Position numbers and translations under genes: made by a program. The notes under the pieces are model-generated. The model was not told the DNA's origin and searched no databases. It saw nothing but the letters and a program-made list of their open reading frames with translations. This document shows, in pieces, positions 33,801-44,880 of a DNA stretch of 64,000 nucleotides. Each line of letters opens with the position of its first letter. Positions within the stretch are counted from its first letter, which is position 1. Source of the DNA: Plazaster borealis (lineage: Eukaryota > Echinodermata > Asteroidea > Forcipulatida > Labidiasteridae); contig CM037459.1 of NCBI GenBank assembly GCA_021014325.1, positions 1,426,001 through 1,490,000 on the forward strand, written 5' to 3'.

Positions 33801-34106
33801 GTAAGTACATGGCATGGGGATCGGGAGGGCACCTGTCCCATTCATGGCGCTTGTATGCATTTTATGTGTCATAGCAGAGTGGCATGGGACCACGTCTAGC
33901 AATCATACTACCATTGATGGCCTTCAAAGCGACAATAATGGTGTGAAACCTTGGAATATTTTTAAAGTAACATATCATTGAATCTAATCGTGAAATTTTG
34001 TCACAAAAAAGCAAATATTTGTTATTCTAATTATTACTCTTTGAGCTGGCGGTTCATGTCTGATACGGTGTGCCTAATTTGTAAACGTCTTTCTCTATTT
34101 TTAAAG

Positions 34107-34919
34107 GTTTGGGACAGTCCCCAGTGTACATAGCCTCCGTTGTGTCACTTCTACAGTAATTCCCGGATGATTTTGCCCCAGTTAACGGGATCACCTTAGC
34201 TGGGGGCGCTGTTGGAATGATGATTCTCCCTCCAGTGGTTGAACAACTTTTACTGATTTACGGTTGGAGAGGTGCATTGATTATCATGGGTGCCATTTCA
34301 GCTCATATGTGTGTATTCCGTGCACTCATCAGGCCACTATCCCCGGAGTACAAATTTAAACCAATACAAGACTCAGGATCAAATTCGCCCACAGATAAAC
34401 TCTTGGAAGACAGCAAGATTCGTAAAATGTGGAAAGCTTTCAAAGAGAAGATGGATTTTAGGTTATTCGTTGATGAGCCGCGTTTCCTCATTATTCAGTT
34501 AATCGCAACGCTGTGCGCGATAATCTTCAGTGGCTTTCACATGTACCTCATTCCCCATGGTATTTCTCCCGGCTTCGGAAAAACATTAGCTTCACTTCTG
34601 GCCACTTTTACTGGTATTGGAATCATGATTGGACGGCTATCGCACGGTACCTTTGTAGACCGTGGAGTAGTCCGGGCGACCGATCTTTACGCAGGAGCTT
34701 CCTTCGTAGTGGCCGTAACTTTATTTCTCGTCTCGCCAGCCTCGTCGTCTTATGCAGCACTCGCTATTGTGGCTGCTGCCGTTGGGTTTGGACTCGGCGT
34801 TGTAATCCCATTGTGTTTTGTTATGTCAGCTGATGTGCCGGATGGAAGGGAGGTCACAGCTTTTGCTTTCATGTATCTGTTTCAAGGTGCCGGTTTACTA
34901 TCAGGTTCTTATCTGTGTG
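34107..34919 (+). pseudogene. copy 3 exon 3 with TAA at codon 17
   Basis: The size is the full 813 nt with both splice sites intact. CTACAGTAATTCCCG gives LQ-stop-FPDD where copies 1, 2 and 4 have TAC for Tyr. All else is open. Confidence 0.78.
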
Positions 34920-35190
34920 GTGAGTATAATTCGATTATAAGTTGTATTCGGTATACATGGCCCAAAGATATTTTTATCGTAATCCAAAATGGCTGCTTGA
35001 GCGAGACGGCATTACAATGGTCTTTAAAAGGTGAAACATTCCATGATTGCCTTTGATTCACTTAGGTTATCTTCTGCGTGGGGTCTTTTATACAACGTGC
35101 CTTCAGTTTGCAAAAATTATGGTCCTGTGTTTTTTCCCGATTTCATACCTGGAATTATGATTGTGTTGTCTAATCTGCTTTACCCTGTAG

Positions 35191-35321
35191 GTTGGATCCG
35201 CGATGTGACTGGCGATTACAACACAGTCTTTAATACACTCGGAGGTATATCTATCGTCACGGGAGCTTTAGCGATGTCACTGAGACTAATACCGACTCAG
35301 CATTTGTTTGGTTTCCAGTGA
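35191..35321 (+). CDS. copy 3 exon 4, stop-loss
   Basis: The acceptor is ccctgtag/gt. The frame ends IPTQH, then TTG (TAG in the others), and continues LFGFQ to TGA at 35319-35321. There is no MITE here. Confidence 0.72.
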
Positions 35322-35700
35322 AAACGCAAAAGTCGGTTTCAATGGAAATCCTTTGTTAATATTAAATCTATACCATTTTGGCTTTCATTTGTTTTCGGCT
35401 TGCTAATGCTCTTTTTCGTTATGCCCAATGAACAATATAAGCTCATAGTCTTGCAAGAATTAGTTTTGCAAACACTTTAAAGTAAACCAGGGTCTGGATC
35501 TTTTATCAAAACGTTTCAATTGAATTAATTTATCCACAATATTTATATTTTGTTTTTACCGGATGGGCTAACAGTTCGATGTTAATAGAAGTACCGCAGT
35601 GTTATGAAACAGTTGACTGTACGCCGCGGGGCTGCACTTACCGGGTCGAGCGTATTTAAAGGCTGTCAATTTATCAAATTACTGGGTAAATTTTTAAATG

Positions 35701-35935
35701 ATTTGGGGTTGAACAAAGAAAAACTTACCAGAGTGGGATTTGAACCAATGATCTCCAGATTAACGTGCCGGCGCTCTACCTGAGCTATCTAGCCATATTG
35801 GCGATCTCCCAGTTGGTAGAGCGCCTCTACCAACTGAGCTATCTAGCCCTATTGGCGATCTCCCAGTTGGTAGAGCGCCGGCTCGTTAATCCGGAGGTCG
35901 TTGGTTCAAATCCCGCTCTTTTTCTTTGTTCAATC
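35701..35935. mobile_element. tRNA-palindrome foldback element, longer version
   Basis: The left end is atttggggttgaacaaagaa; the right end mirrors it (tttttctttgttcaa). Inside, two opposed tRNA-Asn-like halves (ccagttggtagagcgccggc, gttaatccggaggtcgttgg) face each other, with one more inverted piece duplicated in the middle. The shorter allele is at 53486-53682. Confidence 0.7.
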
Positions 35936-36050
35936 TGACATCTGGCTCCCCCTCCTCCCGACCAATGGATCTTCTATATCCACGGTCACTCCCCTAGGCA
36001 CCAACACTTAGTCTCTTACTGCCCCCCCCCCTCGGTTACCCACCCCCTTT

Positions 36051-36219
36051 GACTGCTTAGGGTCATCTATACCCTCAGTCCCCTAGGCCCCACTCCATTA
36101 TTTAGACTTATTTTATTTAGACTGCTTTGGGTCCCCTATACCCTCAGTCCACATAGGCCCCATACCCCCTTCAGACTGCTTTGGGTCTTCTATACCCTCA
36201 GTCCCCTAGGCCCCACACC
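36051..36219. repeat. three-copy C-rich minisatellite
   Basis: The repeated frame is gactgcttNgggtcNtctat, accctcagtcccctaggccc. Copies begin near 36051, 36120 and 36174, with unequal spacing of about 69 and 54 bp. Confidence 0.65.
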
Positions 36220-36235
36220 CTCACCATCCCCTGTG

Positions 36236-36535
36236 CTTGTTCCTACTGACACAGTTCAGTGAGCACACACTCCCCACACACCAGTCCAAGGCTCCAGTGC
36301 AGGATCCAGTTTTACCACGCATCACCGTGCTCCATTTCCCGCCTCTACTTCCCGCCTTCGTGCGTCACCAAGCTAGTCCCCATCCGCAGTACTTAAGCAG
36401 CATGCAGCATCAGAGTCCAGCTTTCTCCAGAAGACGATCAGAGCATACTGATCGAAACGTCGAGTTGAAACCAACGGTTCTTTTCAGAACCACCCCAACT
36501 CACATAGAGAGATTATTACATGTACATGGTGTCAC
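36236..36535 (+). repeat. retroelement fragment with hammerhead-like hairpin and histone-type stem-loop
   Basis: A hairpin CGATCAG (36435-36441) / CTGATCG (36448-36454) is followed by gaaacgtcgag. It recalls the stem II plus GAAAC part of Penelope-type hammerhead motifs, but the CUGANGA core is degenerate (cagaaga). At 36476-36491, GGTTCT-TTTC-AGAACC followed by ACC fits the histone mRNA 3' stem-loop pattern. No histone frame is near. The block is absent from the right duplication copy. Confidence 0.4.
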
Positions 36536-37062
36536 CGCAAACCTTTCCATATCAAAGTATTACCATAAATCGAAGTAACTATTACACCAAACCCGGAGCT
36601 CAAAGTCTCAATTATTGTAAGTTGTAAATCCTCTATTGCAAGTGGATTCGTGCATTTTACTCCAATCCAACGCACGATTAGTTATTAACGTACAATGTAT
36701 AGGCCAAGTAATTAAAATAGTCATTAAAATGTGCAGGGTACAAAATGTACAAAACGTTATCGAGGAGTCAATTTTCACCAATAGTATCTGGCAACAATTC
36801 CATACAAATCAAAGAAATTACTGAAATAATTTGACTCAAGCCCACAGGTGGAGTTGGCTGATAGCTCAAATTATGTGATAACTGTTTTTAAGAGACAAAG
36901 TGAACATTTTGGCTGTTGCTCATGCAATGTCCACACATTTTGCGGGGGTGCATCACGACACTTACACGTATTAATCCGCCTGTTGAAATAATTAATTGTG
37001 TAGTAACTCAATACTTCATGTAAGCAGAAGGACGAGTCTTTCGACTCTTTAGAGGACACACA
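36536..37062. other. intergenic stretch shared by both duplication copies
   Basis: This matches about 53832-54320 (attaccataaatcgaagtaa ... agaggacacacaa). No gene is visible. It ends at the LINE insertion, next to a short duplicated aggacacacaaagg-like motif. Confidence 0.6.
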
Positions 37063-37142
37063 AAGGAAAAAAGAATGAGGTCACACAAAGGAAATATGAA
37101 TAAAGGATTAATATTAAATGAGGATACACAGTGGAAGAATGC

Positions 37143-39755
37143 GTAATACATGGATGTGACCGTATCTAGAAAGTCCTCCAGCCTTAGAATGCTTAACATC
37201 TACCGTCCTCCTGTTTCCACCAAGAATAAGATGTCTCCTGCCATATTCTTTGAGGATTTCTCAACACTACTGGAAACCACAGTTCCTTTCCCTGGCCAGA
37301 TCATACTGTTCGGCGACTTCAACTTCCATATGAATGTGCCTGAAGATCGTCATGCCGCCAACCTTCTCCATCTCACAGAGACTGCTGGGTTTCAACAGCA
37401 TGTAACGGAACCTACCCATCGATCCGGTCATATGCTGGATCTAATCTTTTCACGCAAAGACTCCTCCGTGATCACTGATGCGGGCATCATTCACGGTCTC
37501 CCATCTGACCATCATGCTCTGAAGTGTCATCTCAGTATGCAGCGCCCACCTGCTCCAAAGAGAACACTGCGTTACCGGAAAGTACGTGACATCGTCTTAG
37601 ACAACTTTAAGTTTGACATCGAGTCGTCTTTACGGTCTACTGATCCTGCTCTTGATCCAATTGATGAATTGACAGACAAAATTGATTGCACCTTGCGTGA
37701 TCTTCTTGACAAACATGCTCCGGTTGTGAGTAAAACCATCACTATCAGGCCGAACTGTCCATGGTTCTCAGACGAGCTTCGGTGCCTGAAACAACGTAAG
37801 CGGAGTGCTGAGCGTCGTTATAGAAGCTCCGGCCTGGAGGTTCATCGTCAGATTTACCGTGAGCACTGCAAAGTCTACAAGAAAAACCTTGAAGCATCTA
37901 AACGCGACTACCACAACTCCCGGATTACTAGCAGTGGCACCAGGGAGCTATTTCACATCGTTGACTCCTTGAGCAATCCCGATACAGAGCGACGACTACC
38001 AGCACATGACTGCTCACAGACACTTGCTGATGAGTTTGCAAACTTCTTTGAACACAAGGTTAGCACTATTCGGAGCACGTTGGATGCAACAGCCAATCGA
38101 GGAATACCGGTGCCCTCTGGTGAGATGTGCACCTGTTCATTTCCGCAGTTTGACACGGTATCAGAGGACGAGGTACGGAAGCTGATAATGGATTCACCAT
38201 TAAAGAGCTGTCAACTCGACCCGATCCCAACCACACTACTCAAGAAGTGCATTGACAGTCTACTTCCGGTCATCACTGGGATAATTAACTCATCACTCAT
38301 GTCTGGGATTGTACCGCGAAGCTTCAAATCTACAAGAGTTTTACCACTTCTTAAGAAGCACAAGCTCGATCAGAACACCCTGAAGAACTACCGACCTGTG
38401 TCACTCCTTAGTTTTACGTCTAAGCTACTGGAGAGGTGCTGTATGCAACAGATAAAAGGCTACTTTGCGTCTAACGATCTGTACGTAAGTGCTCAATCTG
38501 CGTATCGGTCTCATCACTCTACTGAGACGGCTCTACTTCGAGTCCAAAACGATGTTCCTCAAGGATCCGTGTGCGGAGCACCACTGTTCACTTTCTACAC
38601 GGCCCCACTCAGTGACATCATGACCCGTATTAACATCAACCATGTCATGTACGCAGATGACACGCAGGTATACTTGCTCTTCAAGCCGTCGGATGCTACT
38701 GGAGCCATTCACCGCCTAGAGGATTGCGTGAGGGAGATCAAGGAATGGGCTGTCTCAAACAAGTTACAGTTTAATGATGAGAAAACTGAAATCCTACACT
38801 TTAGCTCCCGTTTCGTTAAATCTGTGAGCCTTCCTCCAGTGCTGATTGGAGGTTTATTGGTGGACGTATGCAATGAGGCTCGCAACCTCGAAGTGATTTT
38901 CGACAGTGGGCTGCACATGAAGGCTCACATAGACAACATATGTCGGACGGGATGGGCATTCATCTACAAAATCGGAAAGATTAGGAACTATCTGGACAAA
39001 CCCTCAACAGAAAAATTAGTGCATGCATTCATCACATCGAGAATTGATGGCTGCAACAGCCTTCTCTTCGGTCTTCCTACCAAAGAGATACAACGACTAC
39101 AGCGCCTTCAAAATTCCGCTGCCAGATTAGTCTGTCGCTGTAAGAGAAATGAACACATAACCCCAATCCTACAATCTCTTCACTGGCTCCCCGTATCACA
39201 TCGAATTATCTTCAAAACACTCGTCCTCACTTTCAAATCAGTGTTCGGGCTAGCACCGTCATACCTCCAAGAGCTCGTTCATCGACATCAGCCTACTCGA
39301 CACCTGCGGTCTTCATCCCTCAATCTTCTGCATCAACCTTCCCCTCCTCCACGGACTTGTTCGTATGGTGGTAGAGCATTCAGCGTTGTAGCTCCTTCAC
39401 TTTGGAACAGCCTGCCACCGATCATCAGGGAGTCGTCGACCATCCAGTTGTTCAAGTCTCGCCTTAAGACTCATCTTTTCAAACAGTATTTTTATAACAT
39501 TGCAACTTATTGAAAGGTTTGTATCTAGTATTCATTTTCTACAACTATTTTTAACTGGTTCATCTTTTTAGCTTACTGTGTATTTTGGCTGGTCAAGACG
39601 TAATTGTTTGTAAAATTGTTTAATTATCATTGTTTTCAATTTAATTTATGTCGTTTAATCCATTTTTGTTTGCTTGTATTTCAGCGCCTTGAGGCGGAAC
39701 CGATCTGCAACTGTTTGCGCTTTATAAATCTCTCTTTATTATTATTATTATTATT
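37143..39755 (+). mobile_element. LINE (CR1/L2-like), 5'-truncated, with (TTA)n tail
   Basis: An open frame at 37150-39513 is followed by a 3' UTR with gcgccttgaggcggaaccg and gcgctttataaatctctctt, and an (ATT)n tail to 39755. It lies in the left duplication copy only, in place of 54321-54636 of the right copy. Confidence 0.8.
37150..39513 (+). CDS. LINE ORF2, 787 codons, lacking RT motif A
   Basis: Residues 1-140 are the back half of an APE endonuclease (GQIILFGDFNFHMN, HRSGHMLDLIF, GLPSDHHALKCH). A linker follows, then RT: LDPIPTTLLKKC near 360, NYRPVSLLSFTSKLLER, QSAYRSHHSTETALLRVQND up to 468. Next is VPQGSVCGAPLF directly at 469, then MYADDTQVYLLF with YADD at 501-504. It ends with the family's C-terminal domain (ITPILQSLHWLPVSHRII, LKTHLFKQYF). 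Between 468 and 469 about 70-80 residues found in relatives are missing in frame, including the motif A catalytic Asp. So the frame is open but the polymerase should be inactive. The ATG is internal to the ancestral ORF. Confidence 0.8.
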   Translation: MDVTVSRKSSSLRMLNIYRPPVSTKNKMSPAIFFEDFSTLLETTVPFPGQIILFGDFNFHMNVPEDRHAANLLHLTETAGFQQHVTEPTHRSGHMLDLIFSRKDSSVITDAGIIHGLPSDHHALKCHLSMQRPPAPKRTLRYRKVRDIVLDNFKFDIESSLRSTDPALDPIDELTDKIDCTLRDLLDKHAPVVSKTITIRPNCPWFSDELRCLKQRKRSAERRYRSSGLEVHRQIYREHCKVYKKNLEASKRDYHNSRITSSGTRELFHIVDSLSNPDTERRLPAHDCSQTLADEFANFFEHKVSTIRSTLDATANRGIPVPSGEMCTCSFPQFDTVSEDEVRKLIMDSPLKSCQLDPIPTTLLKKCIDSLLPVITGIINSSLMSGIVPRSFKSTRVLPLLKKHKLDQNTLKNYRPVSLLSFTSKLLERCCMQQIKGYFASNDLYVSAQSAYRSHHSTETALLRVQNDVPQGSVCGAPLFTFYTAPLSDIMTRININHVMYADDTQVYLLFKPSDATGAIHRLEDCVREIKEWAVSNKLQFNDEKTEILHFSSRFVKSVSLPPVLIGGLLVDVCNEARNLEVIFDSGLHMKAHIDNICRTGWAFIYKIGKIRNYLDKPSTEKLVHAFITSRIDGCNSLLFGLPTKEIQRLQRLQNSAARLVCRCKRNEHITPILQSLHWLPVSHRIIFKTLVLTFKSVFGLAPSYLQELVHRHQPTRHLRSSSLNLLHQPSPPPRTCSYGGRAFSVVAPSLWNSLPPIIRESSTIQLFKSRLKTHLFKQYFYNIATY

Positions 39756-39859
39756 TTGTTGTTTTTCTTTAAAAAAAAACGTTTTCAAGCCAAATTCCAA
39801 ACTTCTGTACACTGTATCAACTTCTATTCTGCACCGGAATAAGACCTTGATGTGACATC

Positions 39860-40470
39860 CTTATATTTCAATAACATCATCACAATGTCACAAAGCGTCA
39901 CGTGACGTCACACTAAAGGGAGCACTTTTCAAAATGTATATTTACAGGAACAAAAATGTGCGATCAGGTTTAAACTTTGCATGTATTCAACACGGGATGT
40001 GTAACATCCAAAATTGGGGACCCTGTTTCAATGGCGTCATCAAGTGTCACGTGACGTCACGCGTCACCTTGTGGTGCAGTACTATAAGATTTATATTTAC
40101 AGAACAAAATAACCAATCAGGCTGAAATCTCGCATGTATTCCAGACGGGATGTGTTACATCAACAAATTGAGGTCAAACCATCAAGCGTCACGTGAAGTT
40201 ATCTAAAAGGTACACTTTTCAAAGACTTATATTTCCAGGGAAAAATGTGTGATGAAGCTGAAAGTTCGCATGCAGTCAATCCGGGATGTGTGACATCCAA
40301 AATTTGAGGTCCTGTTCTAATCACGTCATAAAAATGTCACTTGACGTCACCTTAAAGGTGCGGTTTTATCAGATATATTCATACACAGCAACAAATGCTT
40401 AGTCAAGCTGAAACCAATTAGCTTACATGTATTTAAAATGATGGGATGTGTTAAATGTACATCCAAGATT
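39860..40470. repeat. about 140-bp tandem repeat, left duplication copy
   Basis: About four diverged units share gggatgtgtnacatccaaaa, gtcacgtgacgtcac and ttatatttacag, with spacings of about 136-153 bp. They contain CACGTG next to TGACGTCA. The same array is at 54745-55350. Confidence 0.65.
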
Positions 40471-40985
40471 TGAACGTCATACCGAACTCAAAAGTACGCA
40501 AACGTTGCCGCTAACAAAAGCACACTTTCAAAGCTCATATAAACTTAAAACTTCACATGTAGTTAGGTATTTATTAGGAGATAAAACCGTTTAAGCTATT
40601 CATGATGACGTCATCAGTTATTGAAATACAATAAATCCAAGTTTAATATTTGAAAAATCATAACTCGTGAACCCCATATTGGACGTTTACAATCCATACA
40701 TCATCGGAAAGGGCATTGAACAATGAACTAACAATACATTCTGTCTGACCCCATTTGACCCCGACTTCTGGTTCAAATTGGAGGTTGAACATTTAAAAGC
40801 ATCATATCTCAATAACTACTTATAATTTCATCACAATTTGTACATCAGATTGTAGGTCTGTGAGCCTGCTCAAATAATTGCAGAGAAATAATACTAATTT
40901 GACCTCAACTTCTGGTTCAAATCGGACGTTAAAGCTACATATGTTTAAGCAAAAGCACTCGGGCTGGGGGTTCCGCTCCATTGAT

Positions 40986-41120
40986 CAGGGCCCAATTTCA
41001 TGGCACTGCTAACCGTGGAATTCTGGGCTTACGCCAAGCTGCGTCCCATAGAAATATACACATTACAGTGCGCGTCAGCTCAGAATTATTTGGTAAGCAG
41101 TGCCATGAAATTGGGCCCTG
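40986..41120. mobile_element. 135-bp MITE with GGGCCC ends, left copy
   Basis: CAGGGCCCAATTTCATGGCA continues CTGCT, and the other end is its exact reverse complement (agcagtgccatgaaattggg plus ccctg), giving 25-bp inverted ends. No coding frame. No clear target duplication. The longer relative is at 10776-13237. Confidence 0.8.
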
Positions 41121-41519
41121 AAGGTTCATTGACCAGCCACGAAGCATGCTTTGGCACGAGGCTTTGTTAGTCTTATCCATGCAAAAACGTAAGGTGAGCA
41201 CTTTTGTCGGCCAACAAAGACAAACTAGCTCGGTGGTGTTTTAAGTGGGGAGAGTACTGAGTATACAGTGCTTAAAACACAAAGGGAAAGGGTTAAAACC
41301 AAATGATCAAGACACACTTCCCATACTTCAAACTTCGCACATAGTTATCTCTTCTAACTACAGTAGAAGACACCGCTCCAACGACGTCATGATGATGTAA
41401 TCGGATGTTGAAACACATTAAAATAAAGTTAACATTTAAATCTTTCCTGATTTAGCTTTTAGTTCTTACCTGCTATTCACACAACCCGAACACCTTGTGT
41501 TTGTAATTTACAAACACAA

Positions 41520-43216
41520 CATCCAAGGTTTTGTTTTAATACTTCTTCTTTTTCTTCTTTTTCTTATCCCCGCGATTTTCCGCTATTAAACAAAAGCACA
41601 CTTCCAAAACTCATATAAACTTGAAACTTCACATATAGTTAGATATTAATTAGGAGATAAAACCATTGGATGACGTCATGATGACGTCATCAGGTATTAA
41701 ATTACAAGCCATTTAAGTTTAAAAAGTCACCATATGCTAATCACGATATTTCATTAAGTATTACAGCTATGCTGTTTATATTTAAGCATCTGATAGCTCA
41801 AGACAGGGGCAACATTTAAAAACTTTACGCCAAAATCGTATGAACTTAACTTCCGGTCGTACCGGAAGGTCAATTTTTGTCTTTGGTTTTTTCCGTCAAA
41901 AAAACTTTTTCGGGATTATTTACAGCATAACTCAAGATCGAAAATGATTTAAACATTGAAACTCACCAGACAATTGAACCTCAATATCAAGACGACATAA
42001 ACTTGATGATGTCATGAAGGCGTCATCAGGTATTAATTAACATTAAATCAAAGTTTAATATTTGAAGAATATCATAACTCATGAACCACATGTTGGAAAA
42101 TTACAATTTACACATCATCGGAAAGTTAATTTTCAACAAAAGCTACACCAAACATGACCCAATTTGACCTTGACTTCCGGTTCAAACCGGAAGTTGAATT
42201 TTTGTCATTCATATCTCAAGAACGCCCTCACGTATTTAAAACAACATGAAAAGAACTGCACTAAGAAATCCAGTAGCACGTGCTGGCTGTTGCGCTCAAG
42301 TGACCACAGGGTCCAAAGTACATCAAACATGCAATAAGTCTCTATTCTTGTACGTACTGACAACACGTTGTCGCGAACATACAATTTCAAACTCATTCAA
42401 AGTTCAGTGTGAATTTATTTCTGATTTGCCTGTCTGATGGCGTAATGGAAAATAAGGAATATATTTGTATGATTTTAAATAACTGACAAAAAGCTAAACC
42501 CAAAAAGAAGAACATTGGTTCGCTTCTCATCAATCACCGAGACCCACATCACGTTGATCGACGTGACCATGCCGGCCAAAGGCGTTCTAGGCCCGCTGAG
42601 TTTACCCTTCAGACACGATGATTAAACTGGTAACCCTTACTTCAAAATCATCGTTAAAAAAGGGGGGCAATCCTTATTTCGTCTGTAATCATGTTGGGTA
42701 TGTTTCATCCGTATACTTGCCAAATGGTGGTTTTTTTTTACTTTCAAAAAAGATTATTAATTTGATCATGGTATGATTTCTAACTGTCGGATTTGAATTG
42801 ATGCTAACCACCGTTCAGGTATGTGCATGTACTGTGTGTGCAAAAATCATATCTCGCGAACCAAAAAGGGTTTCGACTTTAAACTGACCATGAACTTAGA
42901 CCTTAGTGTGTCGATGAAACCGCAAGGTTTTCAGGATGATGACGTTATCGAAGATGTCATAACATTCAATCAATGTTTAATATTTAGAAAAAATCATATC
43001 TGGAGAACCACAATTGCTACACACAAGATCTTTGGACCGTGTGAAGGACCCTGGAGTGTTTTTAAAATCTTACATAAAGTGTGATCCCCTGTGACCTTTA
43101 CTTCCGGGTTTTTTTTTTTTAATACTTCTTCTTTTTCTCATATCCCCGCGAGTTTCCGCTAATTGGACAAGTCTACCGAACACCTTGTTTTTGTTTTAAC
43201 ATAAACTTTAGTCTAG
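41520..43216 (+). mobile_element. Helitron-like element (subfamily 2), left copy
   Basis: It starts in a cttcttctttttcttc tract, has the gacgtcatgatgacgtcatc block near 41676, one cttccggtcgtaccggaag and one monomer at about 42150-42200, then the unique segment shared with element E. It ends gaacaccttgtttttgtttt ... tttagtctag at 43216. A twin is at 56461-58141. Confidence 0.5.
42569..42625 (+). pseudogene. relic of the possible captured exon, left copy
   Basis: It reads MPAKGVLGPLSLPFRHDD then TAA, with gtaacc in place of the donor seen at 19704. Same 5' context (cacgttgatcgacgtgacc). The 57494 copy is identical. Confidence 0.3.
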
Positions 43217-43870
43217 TTGCTTATTATTTTATGACGAAAAGCAGCCAAAAGCACCGTATATATGAAGTTCAAAGCATCAAGTCCCTACTATAAGAAAACT
43301 ACTTGAAAGTACCCAGGAATTTGTACGAAATCTTTTTTTTTTTTTAAACGTTCAACTTTAAACGCCGTTTTCTCCGATTGCTTCTTTTTATTGGTATCTA
43401 CGTGTGTGTCAGTTCGCGGCGTCGGTGACGAATTTTAGGCGTTGGAATTGAAGGACATTTAATGGTGGGTAAACAAAGTTTGTTCATTGTAGTTTTTACC
43501 CTGCGACACGAGGCTCCCACAAAATGCATGGGGGATACTTGCGCCTCATTGGAATGCACGTTTAATTATAGGGAAATTAACTCTGCTTGGGCTGGTCCCA
43601 AGGTATTTCCCATGCAAGACTTTGTAGTAGCCTGGTGATAGATAGATTACATTATGTTGGCTGCAGACCTTATCTATAAATAAAATTCAAGGTTCGTTGC
43701 ATAGGCTAAATTATGTACGTGTTTCAATAAGTGTGTACAACGTATGTTTTTGTGTTTGTGGACATGTCATTGGGGACTGCCGCCGGCAAACTTCAAAGGG
43801 TCATGGTGACCTGTTAGTGTACTCAACCCTGTGGATGACTATACTATCTCAAGGGGGGAGAGGGGGGCTC
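43217..43870. other. intergenic stretch, no gene seen
   Basis: This is near-identical to 58142-58795. No reliable frame or RNA fold was found. Confidence 0.5.
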
Positions 43871-43875
43871 TAATA

Positions 43876-44013
43876 GAGGATCAACTTTTCAAGGGACTCT
43901 TAAAGACTCATTTGTTTGAATCTATACTGTTGTAACATATTGCTTTATAATATCATTTCATTGTTCTATGTTTTGTGTTGCGCAATGAGGCTCCTGCATT
44001 ATGCATTATATAA
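43876..44013 (+). pseudogene. LINE 3' end remnant, left copy
   Basis: The frame QLFKGLLKTHLFESILL-stop (stop at 43933-43935) is the C-terminal tail of CR1/L2-like ORF2. A 3' UTR of about 80 bp with atgcattatataaatgtctc leads into an (ATT)n tail. Confidence 0.65.
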
Positions 44014-44020
44014 ATGTCTC

Positions 44021-44050
44021 GTATTATTATTATTATTATTATCATTATTA

Positions 44051-44086
<36 letters not shown>

Positions 44087-44291
44087 GTTATGTTATTGCT
44101 ATTGCTATTGCTATTGCTATTGCTATTGCTATTGCTATTGCTATTGCTATTGCTATTGCTATTGCTATTGCTATTGCTATTGCTATTGCTATTGCTATTG
44201 CTATTGCTATTGCTATTGCTATTGCTATTGCTATTACTATTACTATTACTATTACTATTACTATTACTATTACTATTACTATTACTATTAC

Positions 44292-44373
<82 letters not shown>
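44021..44373. repeat. compound microsatellite ATT / ATTGCT / ATTACT / ATT, left copy
   Basis: It begins as the (ATT)n LINE tail, changes to a hexamer (ATTGCT)n from about 44094 to 44232, then (ATTACT)n to about 44292, then (ATT)n. Any frame through it is low-complexity and not a gene. Confidence 0.9.
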
Positions 44374-44376
<3 letters not shown>

Positions 44377-44880
44377 AGATTTTTTGCTCAGTTGAGTGAA
44401 CAAATCACACCCTTCAAAATGTACATGCAACTTAGAAACCAGGGAATTGCTTATTCAGCACATCATGTCATTTTCGTCAACGCAAGTGTTGAAATATCGA
44501 AATATCATTTTTGGCACGCATGCATTATTGCCAAGTACTACTTCATCCAATTCGCAATTAACGTATTTCAACTCCGGCAATGCAAACACCCCTTAATCAT
44601 GCTTCGTAACATGGCGTTGGAATCGGAGGGGAGGGAGGAGCGTGGGGGAGGCAGGAACTCCTTCGACCCCACTGGACCTTTTGTATGTCCATTTTAAACT
44701 ACCGTTACCAAGCCCATTCTAGACGAACGGCGGAGTGTGTAGAAATTTATTCTGATAGCGCCCTCTTTTGAATCCACTTCCTTCAGCCCATTAATACAGG
44801 AGGGATCCCCTACGACGGCCCACATTACGTTACATTACATTACCTTTCATATAGACGATGTGACCTCTGTTTCAGAGCCG
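44374..44880. other. intergenic stretch, no gene seen
   Basis: This is near-identical to 59290-59792. A 66-codon frame from ATG at 44396 is preserved in both copies, but the duplication is too recent for that to mean anything. Confidence 0.5.

Larger units (their letters stand above)
13593..35321 (+). pseudogene. MCT-like transporter, copy 3 (nonsense codon, stop lost)
   Basis: Exons are 13593-13779, 33660-33800, 34107-34919 and 35191-35321. Intron 1 would be about 20 kb and is packed with mobile elements. Exon 3 has TAA at 34157-34159 where the other copies have TAC (QYFPDD), giving a stop after TM3 unless read through. Downstream the frame is open to the end. The usual terminal TAG is TTG here, so the C-terminus runs on as LFGFQ to TGA at 35319-35321. 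All splice sites fit. Pairing of the 13593 exon with the 33660 exon is by order and phase only. Confidence 0.72.

Noticed and set aside
42246..42437. 63-codon plus frame and opposing minus frame, repeated at 57171
   Set aside because: It lies inside the Helitron-like unique segment. The related copy at 19.3 kb does not keep the frame.
43916..44697. Long low-complexity frames (poly-Leu, poly-Asn, Ile-Ala repeats), also at 58839-59609
   Set aside because: They are translations of the ATT/ATTGCT microsatellite in all frames, open only because the repeats contain no stop.
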